This document shows positions 12,301-26,350 of a stretch of DNA of 64,000 bases, piece by piece. The stretch's first letter is position 1. The number at the start of each line of letters is the position of its first letter. This DNA is from Echinometra lucunter (lineage: Eukaryota > Echinodermata > Echinoidea > Camarodonta > Echinometridae): positions 15,305,173-15,369,172 of the forward strand of contig CM057158.1 of NCBI GenBank assembly GCA_029962745.1. The letters run 5' to 3'. A program made the position numbers and the translations under genes. Below the pieces are notes generated by a model. The model saw only the letters and a list, made by a program, of their open reading frames with translations, was not told the origin of the DNA and did not search any database.

Positions 12301-15300
12301 GCATCTTTTATTCTAAGATTCTAAGAGTTCTGATTATGTAATTTTAAAACTATTATTTTTTATCAGGGTGATGAGGATGATCAGCACAAGGCAGCAGGGA
12401 TGAAGATGTTTGGTCAGCTAACCAGAGACACAATGGAATGGCATCCAGATAAACTGCTATGTAAACGCTTCAATGTAGCTGATCCATACCCAGGGTAGGT
12501 ATAAACATGTGGGACCCTAAAGGCTCTTTCAGATATCAAGCAGAAAACCCCCATTTTAAAACTTTTTTTCCACTTCTGATAATGAGGTGCACATTAAAGC
12601 CTGCCACACACAGACTGTAAGATCCGACTGCGATCCATTTTCAAACAAATGGCCTTTAGCATTAAATATGAGAGTTTAAACAGGTAAAATTATCTTATTT
12701 GAAGTTCGGAATAATGATATGAATACTGAAATCAAAATTTTGGTTAACTGCAAACCTTGTGGTCGGAGTAAAGGCCACATCGGCTGGAAATCGTAGCCAA
12801 TCGCATGATTGCTATGACGTCACTATGATTAGGAATTGAGTTTGCTTTCACTCCTACAGGGAGGCTCGCAATAGCTTGGAATTTCGATTTTTGTATTCAA
12901 ATGACTATTTGAAACTTCAATCATTAAGATTTCACATGTTTGAATGTTCATATCAAATGCTATAACAAATTTTTCAAAATCAGATCGCAGACAGATCGTA
13001 TAGTGTGTGGCGGGCTTAACACGTCAATAATAGCTCATGCTCAAATGAAAGAGAGATTTGCATAAATTTCCAATCCAAGGGTAAGTGTATTTGGATTTCA
13101 AAGTGTGTGGTTGCAGCACTTGGTCTAGTGGGAATGAGATGTCACAGAAGTTGGTAGTTTAATATTTGCTGCAGCAGCAGATGCTCAGGGTCCCGTTTCA
13201 TAAAACTTGTTATCAATAACACGTTGCATAACTTATAAACTACTGAAATCCTTGATTGGCTGAGAGAAAATTTGTCATAGAAATATGGCATTTGTTACTG
13301 GTTACAAGTTTTGTGAAATGGGGCTAGGTCTGTACTTTGTCTAAAGCCTGCTGCACACTGTACGATCCAACCGTTACCCAGTTTTCTATGAAATCCCAGT
13401 TTCCAATATTTGAAGAAATAAAATGATCTTAATTGAGGTTCTGAGTGACGAAAGAAATGCGAAAATCCAAAGTTCGGTATTATATATGAATTTTAGAGGG
13501 AGTAGAGGCCAAGTCAGCTTCAAGCCATGTACAAGCGCAAGACTGTTTAGAGTAAGAGTCAGAAGAGTGTTTGCTCTGCGGTTAAAGATTATACAGATAT
13601 TGCCTGCCTAGAAGTTTAATATAACATTTTATTTTCCCGATGGAGTTATATTTTACCCAAGGGATTATATTTTCCCCGAAGTGCGCAGCGCTGAGGGAAA
13701 ATATTGTCTTGAGAGAAAAATATAGCTACAGAGGGGAGATGAAATGTTATTTATTAAAGAGATAGGCCAGGCAATATCTGTTATATTATTGTAGTCAATG
13801 TAGATTCGCCATCAGAGTATTGCACTGACTGCATTAACTCGCACTGCTTGCTGCATCTGCGCTGTAAAATAACATGCCATGTAATAATGACATATTACAG
13901 CTAGCGCGCACAGCGTTCAAACTACGCAGCTTATACGCAGTGAGTGACGTCACCTTGGTCAGTATAACGGCGTTATATTGACCGAGGTGACGTCAAAACC
14001 GAAATATAACAATTGCAATCCTTGCAGCTCTAGTCACATGATGGTATTTTGACCAATCACTGATTCGAATCTATAAAGCCTGTGTAATATATTAATCTAG
14101 ATAATATGGGATACTGACTGTAGAGCAGGGAAAAAATACTCTTTTTTCCCCACGAGAGCTGTTCTCTGATAAAAATAGCTCCTGTGGACAACTTTGCAGG
14201 AGCTATTTCTAGGCCCAAAGGAGCTGTTGAATTGTAATTGCTGATATCCCAATTTTTTTCCTTGAGAGTATGCATAATTGAATATCAGTATGATGCATTA
14301 ATGTGTGTGCTGTCTCAAGAAATGTTAATTCTGCTGCTCTTAGATCACGATTCGTGAACTTATTGCTTATTTTCAGAGTTGAGGCGAGGGCGACTCAGAA
14401 GAAAATGGTCGCCCCAAAGAATGGGCTTTTATAGATTTTAAAGAGCTTTTTGAGCTTCACTGAGGGCGAAATTCCCATCGCCCCCGAGTAGTTTTTACCC
14501 TGTTATAGAGTAGTGGTTTGATGGAGCATGTGTTGTAAAACCATAGGTTCATATGCCCTTTAGAAAGCAACTGACAGTATTGATGAGCTAAGCCCCCCAC
14601 CCCACACACACTTACAGGAATAAATTAATAAGAAAAACTGTTCGAGCAAACAGGAGCCAAAAGGTAGAAGACTTCCCCACTTGGCAACCAGGAATGAAGT
14701 GATCACAATATGTGTGCTTGCACGTGTGAGTGTGTGGGTGGAAGCGGGTCTATGTGAGTTTTTTGGAATAGTTACTGTTGTGTAAAACACTAAGTGAAAT
14801 GAACACTAAGAGAAGGAAATCTTCTAGAACTCAGGGCCAGTATTCTGAAAATCGTGTTATCTTTTGTCTTATCTTCACTGTGTTAATTGTCATAACAATT
14901 TAAAATGCGTACTTATGGTTGGTATAAACTGCGCAAATGACCTAGCACACAAGACAAAAGTGTGCGATTGTGAGCCAATGGCGTACGCTATTTCTGATTG
15001 CAAAGATGACACGATTTTCAGAATACCGGCCCAGATTGTTTCAAAATGTGTATCGTGGAAATAAGAATATTACTGAAATTACGACTATATTTGCACTCCA
15101 TTATATTTCAGATATAAGTCTGTCCATTCAAAGAATTTACCATATATATTTTATATAAAAAGTAGTTTAAAAGGAAAAAAAAAGGGAAATGTCATCAGAA
15201 AGCCTTAAATGAAAAAATATAAAATATCGCCTTTTTATAAAACAATGAGATATGGCTTGCGATTTTATCAAGTGTAAAAGATGAAATTTTAGCAATCTTT

Positions 15301-18300
15301 TAGACCTGAACAAGCCATATTTTAGGTCTGTTCAATTATTGGTTGTCCCACATGTACATAGATCTCTAGTTGGGTTGTACATTGAACCAACTCATAGGTC
15401 TTGGTGTTTAGACTTTCAATTACCTTTCATATACTTTTATACCATGTTTTTGTACTCAAATGAACTATGAAATATTGTTTGACGTAAGCAATATTATGCT
15501 TTCCCCTTAACTAAGATTAGATTTAGATCCATCACTGGTGGAGTTTTTTTTAAAATTATATTTCTCTTTCATTCATTCTACTTTTTATATTTATGACAAA
15601 AAATGAAAAAAAAAAAAGGAGGTGGCTGCAAAAAAGTAGAAGCAGGTGGAGATGAGAACACTACCAATCAATGTTACTCAAGCCTCAGGGAAATTCATGA
15701 TAATTGGCATTCCATATTATGCAAGGTACCAGGGACAGTAGTTCTGATATTGTAGGGATTAGGCATGTTATATAAGACCTGTTGGTCCTAAAAGTGAAGG
15801 TCCCTTTTGACTATGCATACCATATCTTATCTCATAACTACCCAAGTGGTATCAGTTTCCTGAAAAAAAAAAAATGCTTAGTGCTTTTTAATTGATATAA
15901 TGAACAGTGAAGGCTCCACATGTATACCATTTGTTCCCCCCCCTCCTCAAAAAAAAAAAAAAAAGAAAAATATGACCAAATTTTAGGTACCGGTATCGTT
16001 TAAGGAAGAAATCATTTCGCTATGAAAAGTCATGATGGATGATGAAACTATAACTATATTTCTCTATTTAATAGTCAGTGAAGGCCTTGTCCGATTCGGT
16101 CCAGTTGTCACACAGAAATAAAAGAGTTTTGTAACAGACGTCATAAATCCCTCCCATTCAAGATTGAACAGAAGGGGGACTCAAAGCACAATGGACAAAC
16201 CGTTTATCTTTTGAATGGTTTATACAGGAAATCACTCTTTGGTTTCCATCTGTTCAGATTTTTATTGAAAAGGTATATTCATTACAGTTGTAATTCTACA
16301 TGTAGTTGTAGTCTAGTAGTCACAAAAGATTAGGTACATGTAGTTTAGTAAAGTAAGCCATTGGTCATTTTATTCCTTCTTCAGTCACTTGGATGTCCTT
16401 GGAGTCACAAAGTGAAAATATTTTGTTAACAAGAGACAGGTTGACTAATTCATTCAAATTTATGCATACTCTTTTAACAAATACTGTTACCGTTCATGTG
16501 AATAATAACTAAGACAAAGCATTCATTATCAAACAGTCTCTTGTGTTTAATGATCACTCATTTTCCATTTGCAAATTACAGTTTTGTAATTTTTCAAAAA
16601 CTGTTTCAGTATTTTAAAATTTATTATGAAGTTGTTCTTTATGAGGTATGTCTTTAGTCATCATTTTTATTCAGTTAGTCCCCAGTTCTGCTCATCAGGT
16701 TCAGGTTCTTGATATTTGTCCTTTTGGGATGACCTCCCCCCCCCCCCCCCTTTTTGAATGCCTCCGCCCACCGTAGGTGGGTGCCGGAGGCATTGTGTTT
16801 TCGGGTTGTCCATCCATCTGTCCGTCCTGTTTTCGTTCTCGCAATAACTCAAGAACCGTTTGACGGATCAACTTCAAACTTGGCTCATGTATTCATATAG
16901 GAGGGACAATGATCTGTTTAGATTTAGGGGGTCTCAAGGTCAAAGTTCAAAGATCATAGAGGTCATTATGTACATAGAAATGGTCCGTTCTCGCGATAAC
17001 TACACAACCATTTGACTTATCAACTTCAAACTTGGCTCATGTATGCATATTGGAGGGACAATGATCTTATTAGATTTTGGGGTCTCAAGGTCAAAGGGTA
17101 AAGGTCATAGAGGTCATTATGTACGTAGAAATGGTTTGTTCTCGCAATAACTCAATATCCATTTGACTGATCAACTTCAAACTTGGCTCACGTATGCATA
17201 TGGGAGGGACAATGATATGATTACATTTTGGGGTCTAAAGGTCAAGGTCAAAGGTCATAGAGGTCATTATATACATGAAACTTGCTCGTTCTTGTGATAA
17301 ATCAACAACTCTGTGACAGTTCAACTTCAAACTTGGCTCATGTATGCATATGGAAAGGGCAATGGTCTCATTAGATTTGGGGGTCACAAGGTCAAAGATG
17401 TCATTGTATAAATGAAATAAATCAACATGAATATCCCACATATTTCTGATCTGGCAATGGCGGAGGCATAGATTTCGACCGTGCGCGGTCGAGGATTCAT
17501 CTAGTTTTTAAACTCCAGTGCCTTTTTTTATTTGCATTGTTCCTCCATTGTTGCAATGAGAATTTGACCATTGCTTTGCTCCTTGTTGAATTGATTCTGG
17601 CCCTTATAGTCATGGATCTAATAGAATTTCATGCCTTAATATTAGCAGGATTATGATATTCTTCTTGATATTTTGTTCATTGCTTTTCTCCTTTTTAATT
17701 TGATCCTGGCCCTTGAAGTTCTAGATCTGATGGAATTTCATGCCTTATTAGCAGGATTATGATATTCTTCTTGAAGTGTATACCAGTACCATTAGTATGT
17801 ATTGCCTCCCTCTTCCCCATAACATGGCTAGTTTTATTTTTGTCACCAGCAGGGATTTCTTTTTTACTCCATAAACCCTAACCCCTCCTTCTTTAACCCA
17901 TGAGCACTGAAAAAGGTCAGTGGAGGGAGGAGGGAGTGGAGGGGATCGGGGCTGCTTTTATTAAATGTAAAACCACAGTCATGGGGCAGTTGGTACTTTT
18001 CACATGAACTTTTGCACCTGAATTCTTTATGAAGTGCAGAGGCCATGCTTTGATTGAGCAATGATGCATGGGTGCAAAGCAAATATATTGTGGGAAGTGT
18101 TCAATGCTTTGCTCACTCTTTGTACCTGTGCACACTATCATATCGATATTACCTTAAGTTATTTGTAAGCTAGCCTTGAGGATGTAGCATTCCAGTATTG
18201 AACGTGTTTGATGGTTGAATAGCCACTTCTATTTCTACTTTATAGAATTTACTTCATTGAAAAAAAATCACACAAGTGCCTATTTTCTTTTACTTCCATA

Positions 18301-21300
18301 TTCACACTTGCACCAAAGTAACTTAATTGTGGAATCATTTGTTAAGGTTTTTAATTCAATGATATTCAGTTTCCAATCTACCAAGAGTGGTCTTTGAAAA
18401 ACAGATATGATCCATGATTATCATTCGAATGTGGTTATTAAAATTGGAGAGATAATTTATGCTTATTTAAGCTAACACATGCTCCCCCTAAAGCACATGA
18501 TAGATGATTAGCTTAGCTTTAATACCAACATTTAACACTATTTTACTTATACCTCACTTAAGATGTTTAAATATCTTGGGTTTTCTTGTTACCTTATTTA
18601 CTAGAGGTTGTTGATTGTAGATGAGAGTAGGTTATAGTTTTATTAATGAACTCATGTAGAAAAGTTGGCTGTTTGTTCCTTTTTTTAACCGAGAAAATTA
18701 AAACAAATTGGTACATGTAGTTCAAATCTTATTATTAGACAGATGAAATGCTTCTCAAAGCCACCACATGAACAAAGTGTACATGTATGTTGAGAGGATC
18801 AATACGCTCATTTTTAAATACCAAATTACATAAAATACTTTACATTTTATGAAATTAATAGTAATAGATATCAGATAACATGTTAAAAAATATTGTAATA
18901 AATATTGCTGATGTACAATTATGAAATAATTAGATAGAAGATAAAAGCATCAAAGAAATGGTGGGATGATTATCATAAACCTTGAGCAGCATAATGATTA
19001 TTGACTATACAAGTGATATTAGGAAGGGCACTTTTTTTGGAATCATTTAGTCTTGCAAGTAAATTCTTGATATTTTTAAAAACATTTTATGAATTGAATT
19101 TGTTAGTTTTCTTTGGAGGTAACTATGGATGACACAGCATATGTTTTTCAACTGAAAGAACAAAAATCTTCAGTCATTGTTTCTCTGCAAGACAAAAAAG
19201 GTAGTAAGTCTAGTGTTGCTAATGCATTGTCATATAAACTATAATTTGATCCAAGAATTATTCTACATGCTCTTTTTTGTATATATTCTATATAAGAATT
19301 TATACAAAAAAGCGATGGCTTTGTTTTCATCTCGTTTTGTATCCAAAGTTCATGTGACAAATAATTTGACATTCTATTCAGAGGTTCTGATAATTTTTAG
19401 TTTTTTCCATTCAGCCTAATTTAACTTTTTTATAACAAGAGCAACAGTTTCAGCAAAATCTTAAATACAGTTGCTAAATTTAATGCATTGGCATATATTA
19501 TAATTTGATCCAAGAATTATTCTACATGTATTTGCTCTTTTTTATACATCCTACATAAGAATGTACAAAAAAAAAAGAAGCGATTTTAGCTTCTTGTTTT
19601 AATCTTGCTTTGTACCCAAAGTTCATGTGGCAAATACTTTGACATTCTTTTCAGAGATTTTGCTAATTTTTAGTTTATTCTGTTCAGCCTGATTTAACTT
19701 TCATATAACAAGAATAACAATTTCAACAAATTCTCAAATACAGTCTTACAAGTTCAGTCGCTAATGCATTGGCATATATTGTAATTTGATCCAAGAATTA
19801 TTCAACCTGTAAAGTGCTCTTTTTTATACATCCTATGTAAGAATGTATTAAAAAAAAAGTGATTTTGCCTTCCAGGGGAGCGTTTCATGAAGAGTTTTGT
19901 CAGTGATTTTCACTGACTAATTTGCTTTCAGCCAATCAGATGCCAGGATTTGCAGTAGCTTACAACATTTGTCTGTGATTTTCACCGACAAAACTCTTCA
20001 TGAAACGCTCCCCTGGAATGTGGCTTTGTTTTAATCTTGCTTTGTACCCAAAGTTCATGTGGCAAATACTTTGACATTCTTTTCAGAGATTTTGCTAATT
20101 TTTCGTTTATTCTGTTCAGCCTGATCTAACTTTCATATAACAAGAACAACAATTTCAACAAAATCTCAAATACAGTCTTACAAATTCAGTCGCTAATGCA
20201 TTGGCATATATTGTAATTTGATCCAAGAATTATTCAACCTGTAAAATGCTCTTTTTTTATACATCCTACATAAGAATGTATAAAAAAATAGTGATTTTGG
20301 CTTCATGGAATGTGGCTTTGTTTTAATCTCGCTCTGTATCCAAATTTCAAATGGCAAATACTTACATTCTATTCAGAGGTTCTGATAATTGTTACTTTAT
20401 TCCATTGAGCCTGATTTGACTTTGTTATAACATGAACAATAGTTGCAACAAAATCTCAAATACAGTTTTATATGTAGTTTCAACTGCCACTCAGTTATGC
20501 TACTACATGTATGCTATAATCTGCTTGTGACAAAGCTTTCACAGGAGAATGAGATGACATAGTGTAGCTCATTCCATGTTTCTGTATATCATACATGTAC
20601 GGCAAAGTAAAAGATAATTATTAGTTTCTCGTCCTAACTTTTTGAAAAAGGAGGATGAGGGCACTTTTTTGTTTTGCCTTTTCACTGCACAACACTATTC
20701 GGGTAGTCTAATTTCCAGTCGTTTTTAAGTATGGTATGACATGTAGGCTCTGCATGTGCGAGGTTCTACATCTGGAAACAGCGAAAATCAATCGAAATTT
20801 CGTCTTTTTATTGTTTTTGAAAAAAAAAAAAAAAACTTTTTTTGATGCGGCAAAAAAGATGTGGGCGGGGACGAGAAACTAATGATTTTTTTTACTTGGC
20901 CTAATTGATTGAGAGACAGGTACATTTAGGAGACTTTGTTGTCATGCTGATAAGTCATGCTTTAGAGAACCTTGAAATTTAAAGGTGCCACAACATTATT
21001 GAAGTTGGGGTGTGGGTAGGGAAGAGGACAAATTTGTTTAACCCTTGTATTGAAAATATATCAAAAATTGCAATCATTGACCTTGGCATCTCTGTATTGG
21101 TGTCCTAGATGGTGGTTCTTTAATGTTAACCACAGAGATCTGTCACAAGTACATTTTCACTGTCATGCTTTTTTGTCTATTAAGAGAGTGTGCAGTGTAC
21201 CACAATGGGGGCTTTTCTGTAAGATCAGTGTGCAGTCAAAGTGTTATTTAGTGCAAACTTTATTGCACTTCCTCTTTTGAATGACGTTTCACTTTATGAA

Positions 21301-24300
21301 ATTAGGTTGAATGCATGCAGGTTCAAAGGAATCCATGTTTGTCTTTAATGTGATACATTCCTACAAAAATGTGAACAATAGCTGTAAAATGTGAATATTG
21401 AGGTGCATTGTTCATTTTCTTCTTGGGATTTATTGCCATGCTGTTCCTAGCACCCTCTGTGTGTCTCTCTCGCCCCCATATCTCTCTCTCTCTCTCTCAT
21501 TCTCTCCCTCTCTAATTTTCTGTAAGTTTGTCTGTTTTCTCTAGAGTTCTCATATAACTTTTCTCACATCCCTTGGTGGCCTCCTTTTTTACTCTTTGTA
21601 GAGCAGCAGTAGGCATGGATAACTTTATTCCTTTATAAATAAATGATAGCTGTTTGGGTATTATTGTACATTTCACATTTGCCTTTTAAATGGGATGAAT
21701 AGGTTAAGTATTGAACATGTTATTGCATTTTGAACAAAACTGTATAGAAGACATTGGGAATTATATGACACCTAAATAGATCCTTGTCATTTGAGTGGTT
21801 GTTTGATATTGATCATTTGTCCATCTTACAATTACGTCATCATTCATGCAATTGTGGCTCCATTTACCATGCAATCTTGGATCCATGCGATTTGCTCCAT
21901 TGCATGCGCGCCGAGAGCCCGACACACTACGTACGTAAAACGCTTGCATTTGCATTGTGCATGCGATCAAGCATATTGATGGACAGCGTGTCATATAGGT
22001 GCCATATAAAACAACTAATGAATGTTTTTTCATTCGTGCAATGGACAGAATATTTCATTTGGTGAAAGATGAAATTATCTCGTTGAATGGATCATTTCAT
22101 CTTTCACCTCGTGAAATATTCTGTCCATTGCACTCATAAACATTCATTATTTGTATAATATACAAATGTAATATATTTCACAATATACAGCTTCTATAAT
22201 TTCTAGTCCTGTCATGAATATAAGGTACTGAATTATCATTTTCATCCACCATTGCAACAATGAAAAAAAGAGAGGTCTTTGATGATGAATACTTTTTCTT
22301 CTTCACCTGAACTCACCCATCTCTTAAAAATGACCGGGATGGGTTCACTGTTCAGGTCGTAGTGATGCTGCCCTCTGATGGAGAATGTTCAGTAGTTCAT
22401 GCAGTTCTTCATTTCTATTCAAGCTTGAAGAGGCCTATCTTATTGCATTGTCATTCCCTGAAACTCACTTATTATATCTCTTTAAAATAATTAGGATAGG
22501 TTCACTGCTCAAATCATAGTAATGCTGCCCTCTCTTATGGAGAATATTCAGTAGTTCATGCAGTTCTTCATTTTCTATTCAAATTTGAAGAGGCCTATCT
22601 TATTGCATTGTCATGCCCTAAAAAACCACAAAGCCAGGAGGAAATGGAATCCATTCAAGAACACCCTGTGTGTTCTAGATTTGTTTGCCCATCATGATGG
22701 GCACAGGAGTCAAAGTCTCAAAAGTATTCTGCACTGTCCTTAGTATTCAGAAGTTACAGAGTTCCATTAATATGTAGCCAGCGCTTTAAACCCCAATTAC
22801 CAGTCCGAAAGCTTTCATCTGTGCTGCCCAATTTGCACAAGATAAACAATTTGTTTACGCGAACCCGCTACAAAAGGGCCGCAGCAAAACTGTAAAATCC
22901 TTCTCTAGAAACCATCAAATGAAATGCATGTAATTCAGACGTCAAACTGAAGAACTGGAGTTGCTCTAACTGGTAATCTTTATCGTTTGTAGTCAAAGCA
23001 TATTTTTATTGGTGAAAACATTGGGGAATTAGGTGTCTTTTTATTTTTATTTTAGTCTGAAAATATTGTAGTATTTGTTTTCGGTATTTTCTGTTATTGC
23101 GAAAGATCGTAACTTTCATTTATATGAAAAATCAAGAAAGTATATTGGAGGTCTCCTCCAAATATCTTTTTATAGTTTTTGTCCTACGGTTATGTCAGGG
23201 GAAAAAAAAATCGAAGGCAATGTCATTCATAAACCCTTCATGGAAGTTGGAATGTAGTCCCATGTATAGTGCTTCATGCAAGATGGCCTTCACTCGGATG
23301 TAGTACATGTAGTCCTACCTGCGTATGTACTGTACACATGTGCAGGATTGTTTCCACTTTCCCAAGTAAAACATGCTGAGGTTAACCAAGGCTGAAATTG
23401 GGTCCCCAAAATGATACAGGCCCAAGATAAGATTAATTCTTGAGAAATCAACTAGGATACTATTGAAATACGATGGATTTTCTGCAACTATAATTCAGTG
23501 GAACTCACTGGACTGCACCATTTTTCCTCCCAGCAATACAGGTCTATCATATTGCTGCACAGCTCAGCAATGCATACATTACACATATTTAAGCTCTCTT
23601 ACTCTCTCACGCTGCTCGTGCTACTCTTTCTTTCTCTGTCTTTCTCTGGCTGTTCATACGTGGTGTTTCTGTTTCTCGCTCGTTCTCTCTCTAGCTTGCA
23701 CTGCTCAGCTTATGGATTGCTTGGAGTGTACATGTGCATAGTGGCAATACTCTTTGCCTGTTGTTGCAACTTCCAGCCTTTTCACATTAATTCCCTGATT
23801 TTTTAAAAGCAGTTTACCCAAAACTACTAACTGCCCATACTAGAAATTGCAGTTACAGTTCATTATTCCGAAGGTTCGTTTTTCCAAAGGTTCGTTTTTT
23901 TTCGAAGGTTCTTTATTCCGAAGGTTCGTTATTCTGACGGTTCGTTAGTCCGAAAATGAAATGAGGTTCATTTTTCTGAAGGTTCGCTAGTCCAAAAATG
24001 AAAAAAGGTTCATTATGTCGAAGGTTCGTTAATCCGAAAACAAAATAAGGTTCGTTAGTCCGAAGGTTCATTAGTCCGAAAATGAAATAAGGTTTGTTAG
24101 TTTGTTAGTTATTTTCGGACTATCGAACCTTTGGAATAGCTAGCCTCATTTCATTCTCAGATTAATGAATCTTCGGAATAACGAATCTTCGGAACAACAC
24201 CACAAATGTTCGGATTAACAAACCCTTTTTCATTTTCGGACTAACGAACATCTAGGTATACGCAATTTGCATGTTTCAGAATAACAAACCTTCGGACTTA

Positions 24301-26281
24301 TGAACCTTCGGAATAATGAACCTTCGGAATAACGAACCTTCGGAATAACAAACTCACCCGAAATTGTACATGAAGTGAGACTGGTGTTCAAAGTCTAATA
24401 ATATGTTAATTGTTTTGCATATTCATGTTGTCCTAGACTTGTGTCGGGGGAAAAAAACCCAGACCTCTTTTTGTCGTACTTTACAACAGAAAAATACTTT
24501 CTCACAAAATACGCTACAGTCATGTGAGGCATAGCAGGACTATCTGAGAACTCTGATATTCTCATGAGTTTTGATGCACAAATATGGGGGATACAAGAGG
24601 GTGGATTTATAGGTGGAAAAATTGAACAGAGTGCAACGGAGTGCAGAAAACTGTTACAAATTCAAAAGCTGGGACAACTTTACGACCATTTAATTGGGGT
24701 GTGCTGCCTAAATAGTTTTTTTTTTATTTATTCTTTTTTAAAGAGAGAAAAGTTGCTATGAGTGCAAAACTTGATCTACTCGGGCTAAATATACAGAAAT
24801 TTGTAAAGGGGAGATGTTTTCCACTTGGAATAATTGAGTCAGCAAATCTTTAATTAGGATACCGTGGAAAGCACAAATAAAAGTCACACAAACAAAAAAC
24901 AGCAAAAAAGACCAAGGGAATAAGAAATAGAATAAGAAATACTTGATTTTGGTGGAATATACTTTGGCTGATAACCCTACTTGTTCCAGATTTTTTTTGA
25001 ACAGGAATTCAAGTTTATTCCAAATTTTCTGTGCTATCTGTGGGATTAACTAGTGCTTAGTGAGTAAGAATTGTCAAGAGAGAAAAGTTGATCTGTATTG
25101 ATTAGGCAGGGAAATGTCTTCCACTATTATTAAACTAATGAGTCAGAGGTCATTTGGTTGGAATATAAAAGAAAGCTTACAGTATATTCAAAATATCAAT
25201 ACTAGATTATTAATTGTTATATGATCAACATGTATTACAAACAATGATAACTATTATGTAGCTGTTGTTGAGAAAATTGCGTGGGAGGCGGAGGCATAAT
25301 TTCCAACCTCGCGGGGTCGACTTGCTCTTGTTAACTATTGAATTTTTAGTACGGAATATAATGAAATTACACAAGCAGAGCGGTAATCAAAGCAATCCAT
25401 ATTTGATCTAAAGTGCAGAAAGAAACTTCACCTAAAATGGATAGTCTTAACTTAAGTTTCTCACTTGCAGCATATGCCTTGGTAGTTCCTGCATGGCAAG
25501 CTGCCAAATGTGCATCGGCTCAAATTAGCTGTGTAGTTTCATGACCCTTGATGTAGAGCTCATCCTTATCAATAATTTGGATTCCTTGGGTCCTTTACTA
25601 TGGAAAATCTAACATCAGATTTATTATATCTCTCTAAAATTATGAATACATACAATTTTGCATTCACTGTTTGAGCCTCCTTGAAAATGTATTGAAAGCA
25701 GGTCCCTCCAATCGGTCCGTCTTCTATAGACTACATGTAGATATAGCACCTAGAAACCAAATGTTGGCCTAGGCCTATGTGAAAAGAGTTCATTTCTGTG
25801 AAACGAAATTAACACAAATTCTCACAACTCTCTCACAAGTCCTTTTAATATCACATAGCTGGCAACACTAATACCGAACATGAAATCACCCAGTATGTAT
25901 GATACGGGTGTATTCTATACTGAAAGTGGGTCAGTTTTGAAGTTGAGGCGAATTTTGTAATCTGTGGGTACGTAAAGCCCTATAGTAAAGTTGGCCGTCA
26001 GTTGCAGAGGGTATTATGCACATTGTGAGGATTCCAAAGTAATAATAATAATAACGATGATTATAATGATGATGATGATAATGCTAATGATAATAATGAT
26101 AATGATGATGATAATAATGATAATAATGATAATAATGATGATAATGATGATGATAATGATGATGATAATGATGATAATAATGATGATAATGATGGCAATG
26201 ATAATAATGACAATAATAAAAATAATAATAATAATAATTATAATAATAATAACAACAATAATAATGATAATAATAATAATG

Positions 26282-26350
<69 letters not shown>

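Noticed and set aside
23861..24360. CRISPR-like array of short repeats
   Set aside because: The units have no regular spacers and are arranged as an inverted foldback; the DNA is clearly eukaryotic.
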